Shown here piece by piece: positions 40,602-49,983 of a stretch of 64,000 nucleotides of DNA. The DNA is from an uncultured Erysipelotrichaceae bacterium. Lineage in GTDB: Bacteria > Bacillota_I > Bacilli_A > RFN20 > CAG-826. The stretch spans positions 1 to 64,000 of the forward strand of contig ONAT01000005.1 in assembly GCA_900315885.1 (NCBI GenBank). Direction: 5' to 3'. A model generated the notes under the pieces. That model saw only the letters and a list, made by a program, of their open reading frames with translations, ran no database searches and was not told the origin of the DNA. Numbering within the stretch: position 1 is the stretch's first letter; every line of letters starts with the position of its first letter. Made by a program: the position numbers and the translations under genes.

Positions 40602-41555
40602 TTATATATTTTTAATTGCTTGCTTTATACAATTGACAATTGTATCTTCATTCGCACTGCCATGAGCTTTTATAACAGCCTTTTTAATACCAAGTATTTG
40701 AGCTCCGCCTTGCGAATTGAAATCTATTTCTTTTAAACATTCTTCGTAACTTTCTTTTATGAAAGAACTATCAGCGTCACCAGGAATATGTTTATATAAT
40801 TTGTTTAATATGTTTTTTAAGATGGTTTTTGCTGAACTTTCAATAGTTTTTAGTAATATATTTCCATAAAACCCATCAGCGACAACGACATCAACATCGC
40901 CATTTAAGACATTCTTTGGTTCAACATTTCCTACAAAATTCAAATCGCTGTTTTTCAGTAAGACAAATGCTTCTTTAGTTAAAGCATTGCCTTTTTTATC
41001 TTCGCTTCCGATTGATAATAGACCAATTCGAGGATTATCAATTTTAAATGCTTTTTTAACATTTTCGTTTGCAAGAGTAGCAAATTCTAGAAGATGTTGT
41101 GGACGTGAATCAATATTAGCGCCACAATCGGTCAGACAAACAAATGAATTGTTACTTGTTGGTAAATATGATACTAAAGTTGGACGATCAACATTTTCTT
41201 CTTTACCAAGAATTATAATAGATCCACAAAGAACAGCACCAGTTGAACCAGCTGAGATTAAGGCACTTACATCATAATTATTTCTTAAAAATTGCAAAGC
41301 TTGAACGAGTGAAGAATTTTCTTTTGTTCTAATAGCTAGAACAGGTGAATCATTGTTTGTTATGACTTCGGGTGCATTGATGAAACCTAAGCGTGATTTG
41401 TCATAGTTTTCATTATGCAAAATGGATTTGATTTCTTTTTCATCGCCACTTGCGTAAATGATAACGTCATCTATTTCGTTAAGGGCTTTAGCAATTCCTT
41501 TGATGACTGCAGTTTTATTGTCGCAGCCGAGGCAATCTACAATTATTTTATTCAT
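40602..41555 (-). CDS. plsX: Phosphate acyltransferase PlsX
   Basis: Interconverts acyl-ACP and acyl-phosphate, feeding phospholipid synthesis with PlsY. 317 aa. Fold motifs are visible: SAGSTGAVLCGSIIILGK, LTDCGANIDSRPQHLLEFA, IGLLSIGSEDKKGNALTKE and VVADGFYGNILLKTIE. The N terminus reads VDCLGCDN where most homologues have VDAMGGDN, so Gly is replaced by Cys. It starts four bases after the fakA stop. Here it probably links FakA-made acyl-phosphate to acyl-ACP. Confidence 0.93.
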   Translation of the reverse strand: MNKIIVDCLGCDNKTAVIKGIAKALNEIDDVIIYASGDEKEIKSILHNENYDKSRLGFINAPEVITNNDSPVLAIRTKENSSLVQALQFLRNNYDVSALISAGSTGAVLCGSIIILGKEENVDRPTLVSYLPTSNNSFVCLTDCGANIDSRPQHLLEFATLANENVKKAFKIDNPRIGLLSIGSEDKKGNALTKEAFVLLKNSDLNFVGNVEPKNVLNGDVDVVVADGFYGNILLKTIESSAKTILKNILNKLYKHIPGDADSSFIKESYEECLKEIDFNSQGGAQILGIKKAVIKAHGSANEDTIVNCIKQAIKNI

Positions 41556-41558
41556 ATT

Positions 41559-43220
41559 TTATTCTGCGATTATTAAATAATCGTATACCTCCTGTCCTCC
41601 ATTTGTGATATAAACTTCGACGTCTTTATAATTTGTTTCAACAAAATTTTCTAACAATTCTATTTCGTTTTTGTTAGGATTTGTACCAGTGAAGATAATT
41701 AAGAATTCCTTATCATTGTTTTCAAGGAAGTGACTAATTAAGTTTTTTGCTGTTTCAAGCCTTTCTTTATGGGTTGTAATGATATTTTTATGTACAAAAC
41801 CAATATAATTTCCTTCGACAATTTCTTTTCCTTTTATTGTTGTGGAACGATTTGCTTTTGAAACCATGCCAGAAACATTGTTTTTAACAGCGTTTGTCAT
41901 ATTTTCTTCAATTTCATCAGCGTTTTCTGATTCATAATCTAAACAAGATAAGACACTATAACCTTCACCTAAGCTAGAGGATTGAATAACTCTTACATCA
42001 GAAGAAGTATATTTTTTCTTTGCTTCGTTTGCAGCCATAAGTATATTGTTGTTATTTGGTAAAACAAATATTGTATCAGCATTAACTGCATCAAACGCTT
42101 TTATAAATACTTCTACGGATGGATTACGTCCTTGGCCTCCATCTATAACGATATCAGAACCTAATTCCTTAAATGTATCAATTAAACCTTGACCGTTTGC
42201 GACTGCAACAACAGCGAATTTTTTCCTGACTTTGTTTGCTTTAAAAACTTGTTGTGTTTCTTTTTCGATTTTTTCGTTATGTTGCAAAGTCATATTTTCA
42301 ATTTTTAATGTTAAGAATTCGCCATATTTTTGTGCAAATTCAAGTACTTGACCAGGATTCAAAGTGTGAATATGTATTTTTACAATTGTTCCTGTCTTGA
42401 CGGCAACGATAGAATTACCAAAAACAGATATTTGTTCTTTAAATTCATCTAATGAAAATTGATTAACATTGATTTTATTTGAAGTAAGTTGAAGTAAGAA
42501 TTCGGTGCAATAACCAAAATCCATAACACTATTCTCATTAAAAAGTGAGAAATCAATTTGTTTTTGCGTGAGTGGAGCGTTGTGAGTTTCATTAATTACA
42601 TCTTCACCCTCAAACGCTTTTAAGAAGCCTTCCATAATATAGAAAATTCCTGCTCCTCCACTATCGACAACGCCAGCCTCTTTTAAAACATCAAGTAATT
42701 CTGGCGTGTTATCAAGTGATGTTTTAGCTTCAACTAAATAATTAGCCAAATACTCATGAATTGATGATGCTGATTGAGTTTTCTTTTGAGCTAACTCATT
42801 AGCTTCTCTAATTACAGTTAATATTGTTCCTTCAACAGGAGTAGAGACGGAATTATATGCACTTTTAACACCTGCATCATAAGCTTCGATTAATTGTGCA
42901 TAGTTTGCAGTTTCATATTTAGCAAGCACGGAATTAATACCTGCAAACATTTGAGATAGGATAACTCCAGAATTTCCTCTAGCACCTAGTAACATGCCAT
43001 CACTAATTTTTTGAGCAATGGTGTTAAGAGGAGCATCCTCAATATTTGTAATTGCTTTGATGCCTCCGTACATTGTTGAACACATATTGTCACCAGTATC
43101 TCCATCTGGAATAGGAAAAACGTTTAAATCATTAACCTCATCAGCGTGGTTTTTTAAATTGTTATATCCAGATATGAGCATTTTTTTATATAAAGCGCCA
43201 GTTATTAAGTCTTGTTCCAT
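41559..43220 (-). CDS. fakA: Fatty acid kinase FakA (DhaL-domain protein)
   Basis: ATP-dependent kinase for FakB-bound fatty acids, cytosolic. 553 aa, as in Staphylococcus FakA. The N-terminal DhaL/DAK2 domain has the metal loop NVFPIPDGDTGDNMCSTMYG and ARGNSGVILSQMFAG; a middle domain (HIHTLNPGQVLEFAQKYGEF) and a C-terminal EDD-like domain (NGQGLIDTFKELGSDIVIDG) follow. First gene of fakA-plsX-fakB; the ribosome site is GGAGGC. The absence of fatty-acid synthesis genes in the window does not show whether the cell depends on host lipids. Confidence 0.92.
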   Translation of the reverse strand: MEQDLITGALYKKMLISGYNNLKNHADEVNDLNVFPIPDGDTGDNMCSTMYGGIKAITNIEDAPLNTIAQKISDGMLLGARGNSGVILSQMFAGINSVLAKYETANYAQLIEAYDAGVKSAYNSVSTPVEGTILTVIREANELAQKKTQSASSIHEYLANYLVEAKTSLDNTPELLDVLKEAGVVDSGGAGIFYIMEGFLKAFEGEDVINETHNAPLTQKQIDFSLFNENSVMDFGYCTEFLLQLTSNKINVNQFSLDEFKEQISVFGNSIVAVKTGTIVKIHIHTLNPGQVLEFAQKYGEFLTLKIENMTLQHNEKIEKETQQVFKANKVRKKFAVVAVANGQGLIDTFKELGSDIVIDGGQGRNPSVEVFIKAFDAVNADTIFVLPNNNNILMAANEAKKKYTSSDVRVIQSSSLGEGYSVLSCLDYESENADEIEENMTNAVKNNVSGMVSKANRSTTIKGKEIVEGNYIGFVHKNIITTHKERLETAKNLISHFLENNDKEFLIIFTGTNPNKNEIELLENFVETNYKDVEVYITNGGQEVYDYLIIAE

Positions 43221-43336
43221 ACTAAAATGCCTCCTATTTTTCTTAGTAGGGTTATTTTCACATGGGGAAGTTTAAATATTGTTAAAAAAAAGTTAAATTT
43301 TGGTTAAAAAAGCTAGGATAATTTTTATCAACTTTA

Positions 43337-43397
43337 TTGACAGCGCTTTCAATAGTTTATATAATATAAATGAAGTTTAGTAAAACGATTTACTAAA
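43337..43397 (+). promoter_or_regulatory. Operon promoter with cre-like and LacI-type sites
   Basis: Perfect consensus TTGACA (43337-43342), 17-base spacer, TATAAT (43360-43365). Over the -35 lies TGACAGCGCTTTCA (43338-43351), a 13 of 14 match to the CcpA cre consensus. Downstream, 43376-43397 is a 22-bp palindrome with arms TTTAGTAAA and TTTACTAAA and a central CG, the LacI-family style, ending just before the ribosome site. Binding by the operon's own LacI protein is inferred. Confidence 0.75.
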
Positions 43398-43410
43398 TGT
43401 GGAGGTTCGT

Positions 43411-45303
43411 ATGGCAAGTGTCAAATTAAATCATATTTATAAAGTTTATGAAAATGGTACTAATGCAGTATCAGATTTCAATATGGAAATAGAAGATAAA
43501 GAGTTTATTGTTTTCGTTGGTCCCTCTGGATGTGGTAAATCAACAACGTTGCGTATGATTGCAGGCCTAGAAGAGATTACGGCAGGGGACTTATTTATTG
43601 ATGGTAAACTTGTAAACGAACTTGAACCTAAAGACCGTGATGTTGCGATGGTATTCCAAAATTACGCTCTTTACCCACATATGACTGTATTTAATAATAT
43701 GGCATTTGGTTTACATATTGCCAAAGTTCCTAAGGATGAAATTGAAAGAAGAGTTCACGAAGCAGCCAAAATATTAGATATTGAAGAATATTTAGAGAAG
43801 AAGCCTCGTGAAATGTCTGGTGGACAACGTCAAAGAGTGGCTTTAGGACGTGCTATTGTTCGCAATCCTAAAGTATTCCTTCTTGATGAACCATTAAGTA
43901 ACCTTGACGCAAAGTTACGTGCAACTATGCGTACAGAGATTTCTAAATTACATAATAAACTTCAAACAACTTTTATTTATGTTACTCATGACCAAGTAGA
44001 AGCTATGACAATGGGAACAAGAATTGTTGTTATGAAGAAAGGTTATGTCCAGCAAATAGATTCTCCAAAAAATTTATACATGTATCCAGCAAATAAGTTT
44101 GTCGCAGGATTTATTGGAACGCCACAAATGAACTTCTTTAAAGGAAAAATTACTATTGAAAAAGGTAAAGCTAAAATTTCATTAGAGAATCAAAACATTT
44201 ATATTTCATTAGATATTGTAGAAAAAATGGACAAAAAATATTTTGATGAGAGAGAAATTGTTGTAGGTATACGTGCTGAAGATATCCATTATGATTCTAA
44301 TAATGATAATAATGATTTGATTATAAATGTTGTACCACAAGTTGTAGAAGAATTGGGGGCAGAGACACTTATTAATTCCAATTTAGCAAATTCTAATTGC
44401 CAAGTTACTTTTAAGGTTAAAAATACAGTTGATGTTGAAACTAATAAGACATTAAAAGTATATGTTGACCCTACAAAATTACATTTCTTTGATGTAGAAA
44501 CAGAAACAACACTTTTACCAAGAGTTCCAGAAAAGAGACATTTCCTCATTAAATATAATAAAGCAAAATGCAAATTATTTAATAAGACTATTGAGTTACC
44601 TCTAGTGTTTAAAGAAGCAATGGAAGATGGAAAAGAATATTTGTTCACAATACCAACTGTTTCAGTTAAGTTAGGAAATACTTTTAAAGGTGTAATTAAA
44701 CGTTGTGAAAAGATTAACAAAAAATATCTTTTACATATTGCATGCAAAGATGATTTAGTATTTTGCTTAAATGAAGAAGCTTTAGAAGAAGGACAAGAAG
44801 TTAGTTTTGATATAGATTTTACCAAAGTTATCGTTAATGAAGATGAAAAAGTAGTGGTAAATGAAATTCCTGATTACAATCATATTATTGGAAGATTACA
44901 TCGTATTAAAGCACTTGTACCAGTTGAAAGAAAAGGTAAGACAATCCAAAAGAAAAAGACTGGATTCCAATTTGATATTGCCGGAACATATATTGATGTT
45001 CCTTATGAAATGTATGACAAAACATTAGCGGTTTTAGTTAAAAAGTTTGAATTACATAAAATCGAATATAGTTTTAAAACTTCTTTAGTGGCATCAAAAG
45101 AAGAAGGCATTGAAATTGAATTAAAGAAAGCCATGGAATATGGTAAAGAATTGCATTATGGTGTCTTTACAATTAAACAAAATCAAGAAGAAATAGTGTT
45201 ACGTTTACCAGAAGATTACGAAAATGCTGATAAATTATATTTAAAACTCAATTATGAAGATTTAAAAGCTCGTGATACACACTTTGATATTAGATTAAAA
45301 TAG
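43411..45303 (+). CDS. MsmK/UgpC-type sugar ABC ATPase with long C-terminal extension
   Basis: Drives the oligosaccharide importer encoded downstream. 630 aa, against about 370 for MsmK/UgpC. Walker A is GPSGCGKST, the signature [14 protein letters not shown], Walker [13 protein letters not shown], and [11 protein letters not shown] has the H-loop. The MalK-like regulatory beta domain follows ([18 protein letters not shown]). The last 260 residues are extra: beta-rich with two similar units ([15 protein letters not shown] and [18 protein letters not shown]) that may be additional TOBE-like folds. The start follows GGAGGT, and an upstream GTG lacks one. It is the first gene of the operon. Confidence 0.9.
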   Translation: MASVKLNHIYKVYENGTNAVSDFNMEIEDKEFIVFVGPSGCGKSTTLRMIAGLEEITAGDLFIDGKLVNELEPKDRDVAMVFQNYALYPHMTVFNNMAFGLHIAKVPKDEIERRVHEAAKILDIEEYLEKKPREMSGGQRQRVALGRAIVRNPKVFLLDEPLSNLDAKLRATMRTEISKLHNKLQTTFIYVTHDQVEAMTMGTRIVVMKKGYVQQIDSPKNLYMYPANKFVAGFIGTPQMNFFKGKITIEKGKAKISLENQNIYISLDIVEKMDKKYFDEREIVVGIRAEDIHYDSNNDNNDLIINVVPQVVEELGAETLINSNLANSNCQVTFKVKNTVDVETNKTLKVYVDPTKLHFFDVETETTLLPRVPEKRHFLIKYNKAKCKLFNKTIELPLVFKEAMEDGKEYLFTIPTVSVKLGNTFKGVIKRCEKINKKYLLHIACKDDLVFCLNEEALEEGQEVSFDIDFTKVIVNEDEKVVVNEIPDYNHIIGRLHRIKALVPVERKGKTIQKKKTGFQFDIAGTYIDVPYEMYDKTLAVLVKKFELHKIEYSFKTSLVASKEEGIEIELKKAMEYGKELHYGVFTIKQNQEEIVLRLPEDYENADKLYLKLNYEDLKARDTHFDIRLK

Positions 45304-45313
45304 AGGGCGCAAT

Positions 45314-46342
45314 ATGAAAACAGTATGTATTAAAGATATAGCAAAGAAATCAGGAGTTTCGATAACCGCGGTTTCGTTAATATTAAATAACAAAGCGACA
45401 TCAATTCCTGAAGAAACAATTCAAAGAGTGAAAAAAGTTGCCAGTGAATCAGGTTATAGACCTAACGCTATTGCATCATCACTCAAAACAAAAAGAACAA
45501 AGACTATTGGTTATGTGATGCCAAGTATTGAAAACAGTTTTTTCTCTGAAATTGCTAAAAAAGTTGAAAAAATTGTAGAACCATCAGGATATAGCATTAT
45601 TATTTGTAGTTCTGATGATAAGTTTGAAAAAGATTATAACTTAATTCAAATGCTTACATCACGTATGATTGATTTTTTACTTTATTGTCCAAGTTCTGAA
45701 ACTTTAAAAAGTGAAAATCTACATAAAATTATTACATTACTCCACTCAATTGATACACCTTATGTTGTTGTCGATAGACAAATTAAAGGCGATATCAAAT
45801 CTAAGGTCGTTTGTGATGACCATCAAGGTGGAATGCTTGCTACGCAACATTTAATTGAGAATGGCCATAAAAAAATCGCATGTATCACAGGACCATTAGA
45901 AATGTCTAGTGCAAACAACCGTTATTTAGGATATGAAGATTCTTTAAAAGAAAATAATATCCCATTTGTTAAAGATTACGTTTTTTACGGCAATTTTGAC
46001 TTTGAATCTGGTTATAAGCAAGCAAAAGAAGCTTTAAAAACAGATGTTACCGCAATGTTTGTGTGCAACGATTTAATGGCGTATGGTGCTTTAAAAGCAA
46101 TCAAAGAATCAGGAAAGAAAGTTCCGCAAGATATTTCTATTGTGGGATACGATGATTTGATGTTTTCTGAATTACTTGATACTCCATTAACAACAATTCA
46201 TCAAGATATCGATGCAATCGCTGATTGTATTGGTAAATATATAATCTCTGTTTTAGAAGAGAAGAACACAGAAATTACAATTAAAGCTGTACCTTCTTAT
46301 CTTGTAAAACGTTCAACAGTTGCAAGAAGGGAGGAAAAATAG
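45314..46342 (+). CDS. LacI-family transcriptional repressor
   Basis: 342 aa. HTH and hinge: VCIKDIAKKSGVSITAVSLI, LNNKATSIPEETIQRVKK, GYRPNAIASSLKTKRT. The periplasmic-binding-like core follows (IGYVMPSIENSFFSEIAKKV, ACITGPLEMSSANNRYLGYE, VPQDISIVGYDDLMFSELLD, PLTTIHQD). It is the second gene of the operon, 11 bases after the ATPase, so it is autoregulated; palindromes in the promoter region at 43338 and 43376 are its likely targets. The inducer should be a sugar derived from the imported substrate. Confidence 0.92.
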   Translation: MKTVCIKDIAKKSGVSITAVSLILNNKATSIPEETIQRVKKVASESGYRPNAIASSLKTKRTKTIGYVMPSIENSFFSEIAKKVEKIVEPSGYSIIICSSDDKFEKDYNLIQMLTSRMIDFLLYCPSSETLKSENLHKIITLLHSIDTPYVVVDRQIKGDIKSKVVCDDHQGGMLATQHLIENGHKKIACITGPLEMSSANNRYLGYEDSLKENNIPFVKDYVFYGNFDFESGYKQAKEALKTDVTAMFVCNDLMAYGALKAIKESGKKVPQDISIVGYDDLMFSELLDTPLTTIHQDIDAIADCIGKYIISVLEEKNTEITIKAVPSYLVKRSTVARREEK

Positions 46343-46343
46343 T

Positions 46344-47309
46344 ATGTCAAAAAAGAAAGACGAAACAATAGACAATTTAGCTTTTCCTTCTCGTAAAAGT
46401 AAAAAGTGGAAGTCGTCTGAAAAACAATTATTCTTGATGGCAATGTTAGGCATCATATACGTTATCGTATTTGCTTACGCTCCAATGTTTGGTATTGCTT
46501 TAGCTTTTAAAGATCCAGACTATCCTTCCATTAATATTTTACAAACTTTACTTTATGCACCTTGGGCTGGATTTAGAAATTTTGCTGATTTCTTTACTGA
46601 CCCAGAGTTTGGAAAAGTAATGTGGAATACATTAGGTTTAAATATTCTACAATTACTTATTAACTTCCCAGCTCCAATTATATTTGCGGTTTTATTAAGT
46701 GAAATCCAATCGAAAAAATTTAGAAAATTAATTCAAACAATTACATATTTCCCATATTTCCTATCTTGGGTAGTATTTGGCGGAATTATCTTAATTTTGA
46801 TGGAAAATAATGGCGTTATAAACAATGTATTACAAGCACTTCATTTTATTGATGAACCAATTAATTTCGGTGAGCCTCAATATTTCTGGCCAACAATTAT
46901 TATTACTTCATTAATAAAAGGATTAGGATGGGGCGCAATTATCTATATCGCCGCTATTGCGGGAATTGACCCTCAACTATATGAAGCAGCGAGAATGGAT
47001 GGGGCAAATAGATGGCATCGTATTTGGCATATTACAATTCCAAGTATTGCACCAACAATTGTCTTGTTCTTTATCTTATCTTTATCGGGAATCTTAAATA
47101 ATGGCTTTGATCATATTTATACATTCCAAAACGCTATTAACCTAGACCGTTCAGAAGTTTTAGATACATTTATTTATCGTAATGGTATTGTTAACCAACA
47201 ATATGCTTATACAACCGCGGTCGGCTTATTTAAATCAGTTGTCGCAATTATCCTTCTTGTTGCAGGTAATAAAATCTGTAAGAAGATAACAGGAAATGGG
47301 GTGATTTAA
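46344..47309 (+). CDS. Sugar ABC transporter permease 1 (LplB/YteP type)
   Basis: Membrane subunit of a CUT1-type importer. 321 aa with six helices; the EAA loop that contacts the ATPase is YEAARMDGANRWHRIWHITI. A basic polar head (KKKDETIDNLAFPSRKSKKW) precedes helix 1. The start at 46344 follows GGGAGG; an upstream in-frame start lies inside lacI. The next gene begins two bases later. LplB/YteP-type permeases usually serve complex oligosaccharides such as rhamnogalacturonan fragments. Confidence 0.92.
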   Translation: MSKKKDETIDNLAFPSRKSKKWKSSEKQLFLMAMLGIIYVIVFAYAPMFGIALAFKDPDYPSINILQTLLYAPWAGFRNFADFFTDPEFGKVMWNTLGLNILQLLINFPAPIIFAVLLSEIQSKKFRKLIQTITYFPYFLSWVVFGGIILILMENNGVINNVLQALHFIDEPINFGEPQYFWPTIIITSLIKGLGWGAIIYIAAIAGIDPQLYEAARMDGANRWHRIWHITIPSIAPTIVLFFILSLSGILNNGFDHIYTFQNAINLDRSEVLDTFIYRNGIVNQQYAYTTAVGLFKSVVAIILLVAGNKICKKITGNGVI

Positions 47310-47310
47310 G

Positions 47311-48225
47311 ATGGTACGATCAATTCACCAAATGAAAATGAAGGGTTCGAATGGCAAAAAAGCTAAAACTACTTGGTTTGACGTATTAAACTACATCCTC
47401 TTAGGTTTGTTTGCCTTGATATGTCTCTATCCAATGATTTATGTCTTAGCTTGTTCATTAAATACTGGTACTGATTATATTAAAGGTGGTATTTATTTAT
47501 GGCCAAGAGAATGGACATTTGAAAACTTCTTGCTAGTCTTAAACGATGATCGTTTGTGGCGTGCATATGGTATAACCTTAGCCCGTACAGTTCTTGGAAC
47601 TATTAGTGCTCTAGTATATACCGCGATTGTTGGATACGCCATGTCCCGTCAAAACTTAAGAGGACGTAATATCTTTTATAAAATATTCATCTTCACAATG
47701 TTTTTCTCGGGCGGAACAGTTCCTTATTACTTAATTATTAGTGCATTAGGACTTTTCGATAATTTCTTAGTATACATAATTCCAGCGTTATTCTCTGTTT
47801 ATAACATGCTGGTCTTCTCTAATTTCTTTCGAGGAATTCCAGAAGAAATTCGTGAATCTGCAGTTATGGATGGCGCAAGTGAATTTAAGATATTTACTTC
47901 AATTATTATGCCGTTATCTACACCAGTTATTTCTACTGTTGCTTTGTGGATTGCGGTTGGGCATTGGAACTCTTTCTATGACACTATGCTCTATACCTCA
48001 GATAATAGACTTTGGACTTTACAATACTATTTAATGAAAGTTATTAAAGAATCATCAATTCCAACAAACATTGGTGGTTTACCATCTGATATCTTGCAAA
48101 CAGTTTCACCAGAAACAGTCTCATTCGCCGCAATTATTATCTCAGTTATTCCAATCTTGATAGTTTATCCTTTAATCTTCAAGATGTTGACCAAAGGAGT
48201 CGTAGTCGGCTCATTAAAAGGATAG
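47311..48225 (+). CDS. Sugar ABC transporter permease 2 (LplC/YtcP type)
   Basis: Second CUT1 permease, 304 aa, six helices. EAA loop IRESAVMDGASEFKIFTSII, family segments WDVLNYILLGLFALICLYPM-like head and LAVTFAAIIISVIPILIVYPL-like tail (here VSFAAIIISVIPILIVYPLI). It begins two bases after permease 1 and ends 12 bases before the binding protein; together with the ATPase at 43411 the transporter is complete. Confidence 0.92.
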   Translation: MVRSIHQMKMKGSNGKKAKTTWFDVLNYILLGLFALICLYPMIYVLACSLNTGTDYIKGGIYLWPREWTFENFLLVLNDDRLWRAYGITLARTVLGTISALVYTAIVGYAMSRQNLRGRNIFYKIFIFTMFFSGGTVPYYLIISALGLFDNFLVYIIPALFSVYNMLVFSNFFRGIPEEIRESAVMDGASEFKIFTSIIMPLSTPVISTVALWIAVGHWNSFYDTMLYTSDNRLWTLQYYLMKVIKESSIPTNIGGLPSDILQTVSPETVSFAAIIISVIPILIVYPLIFKMLTKGVVVGSLKG

Positions 48226-48237
48226 GAGGAAAGATTT

Positions 48238-49983
48238 ATGAAATCAAAGAAAAAACTATTAGCAGTAGCCTTTATTTCGTTACTACTATCAGGATGTGGT
48301 CCTGCGCCATATCAACCAGGAGAATTCGTGGATGTCAAACTACCTGATTTCCCTGCTACTCCCGATAATGGAGAAGACTCTTGGACTTTAGATAACGAAG
48401 AATTTGACTTTACGTGGTTTGTTAATGACTCAACATTTACATGGCCAAGTTATGGTAGCGATGAAGTATCGCGTATTATCAAAGAAAAGACCGGAGCAAA
48501 CATCCACTTTATTTCCCCAGTTATTGATGATAATTCGCAATTATCTAATATGATTTCCAATAACAAATTACCAGATGTAATTTCTGTTCAATGTTGGTAC
48601 CAACAATGTTCCCAACTTGCTATGCAAGGTTACCTATATCCATTAAATGACTTAATTGATAAATGGGCACCATCACTAAATAACAGATTACAAGAAGATG
48701 TATTCTCATGGTTCTCACTTGGAAATGATAAGACATATGGATTCCCAAACTTTGCTTATTCAAGTAAATATGTTTCAAGCACAGATAAAATGGAACCTAA
48801 TGGTGCAATATTAGTCCGTGAAGATTGGTATAAAGAAGCTTGTAACGCTATTAAAGGTGATATGACAAGTCCAGAATCATTTATTGCTGGATGCAATTAC
48901 ATTAGACAAAAATATAGTAAATCTATCCCAATTCAACTTGATGTCTTCGATAGCGAAGGTAATGACTCAATTAAATGGTTATCACAATACTTCGCAACAC
49001 CATTTGAAGATGAACAAGGAAATTATGTCTACAATATGACGCATGAAAAATATTATGAAACATTACAATTCTTGCGTGAGTGTTATAACGAAAAATTAAT
49101 TATGGATGATAACTTCTCTGCAAATACTGCTCAAGTAAGAACGAAAATTGCTTCTGGTAATGTGTTTGTATCCATGGTAACACCACAAGATTATCAACAA
49201 GGATTTATTGCAGCATATAATTCAGATGTTAAATATGTCCCTCTTATTTTAAGAAATTATGAAGGTGACGATCCAATTTTACAAGACATCCGTGGTATGG
49301 GTTACTTATATACAATGGTTACTACAAATGCAAAAAGACCAGACAAAATCATAAAAGTATTAGATTTCTTATATTCTGAAGAAGGACAAAGATTAGTGGC
49401 TTTCGGTAAAGAAGGCGAAACTTGGAATTGGAAAGATGAAAAACATGAAGAAGTTGTTTGGACACAAGAGTATCTCGATAGTGTTTCAAAAGATGATACA
49501 GGTAAATATGGTTTATACCAAATGACTTTGATGATGAACCTTGCTTATATTAATAAGATTAAACCATTAAATGGCCGTAAAGATGTTGATGTTTATATTG
49601 ATAATTTAAAACGACCAGCTTCACCATATAGTTATGATTACACAGCGTCATTCTTAAAAGATGATACTTCCGATAAGAGCTATAACGAATTATCTGTTAA
49701 CGAGACCAAAGGTGTTCAAAGATGGTCGACATCTTACTTAGCCAAAGTTCTCCGTTCTTCCACAAAAGAACAAGCAAAACAATATTATGATCAAGGTATT
49801 GCTTACATGCGTAAAAACTGTATGTTAGACCGCGTTATTGAATTTAACGCTAAGAGTTATCAACGTGCAAAAGACGCTCTAGGTCTAGAATACGTTTGGC
49901 CAAAGAATTTAAGCACTTATATTTCACCTGAGACTGGACCAAATGGAGATTTCTCCTATTGGAGAGGTGCAACTCATGAATAA
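48238..49983 (+). CDS. Extracellular oligosaccharide-binding lipoprotein
   Basis: Captures substrate for the importer. 581 aa, family 1 large-size class (LplA/YtcQ type). Signal peptide with lipobox LLLSGC, lipidated Cys at residue 20. The mature protein has the usual two-lobe pattern (VISVQCWYQQCSQLAMQGYL, YPLNDLIDKWAPSLNNRL, DFLYSEEGQRLVAFGKEGET). Many aromatic residues suit carbohydrate stacking. Its last eight bases overlap the nucleoside hydrolase gene start, so they are coupled. Confidence 0.9.
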   Translation: MKSKKKLLAVAFISLLLSGCGPAPYQPGEFVDVKLPDFPATPDNGEDSWTLDNEEFDFTWFVNDSTFTWPSYGSDEVSRIIKEKTGANIHFISPVIDDNSQLSNMISNNKLPDVISVQCWYQQCSQLAMQGYLYPLNDLIDKWAPSLNNRLQEDVFSWFSLGNDKTYGFPNFAYSSKYVSSTDKMEPNGAILVREDWYKEACNAIKGDMTSPESFIAGCNYIRQKYSKSIPIQLDVFDSEGNDSIKWLSQYFATPFEDEQGNYVYNMTHEKYYETLQFLRECYNEKLIMDDNFSANTAQVRTKIASGNVFVSMVTPQDYQQGFIAAYNSDVKYVPLILRNYEGDDPILQDIRGMGYLYTMVTTNAKRPDKIIKVLDFLYSEEGQRLVAFGKEGETWNWKDEKHEEVVWTQEYLDSVSKDDTGKYGLYQMTLMMNLAYINKIKPLNGRKDVDVYIDNLKRPASPYSYDYTASFLKDDTSDKSYNELSVNETKGVQRWSTSYLAKVLRSSTKEQAKQYYDQGIAYMRKNCMLDRVIEFNAKSYQRAKDALGLEYVWPKNLSTYISPETGPNGDFSYWRGATHE

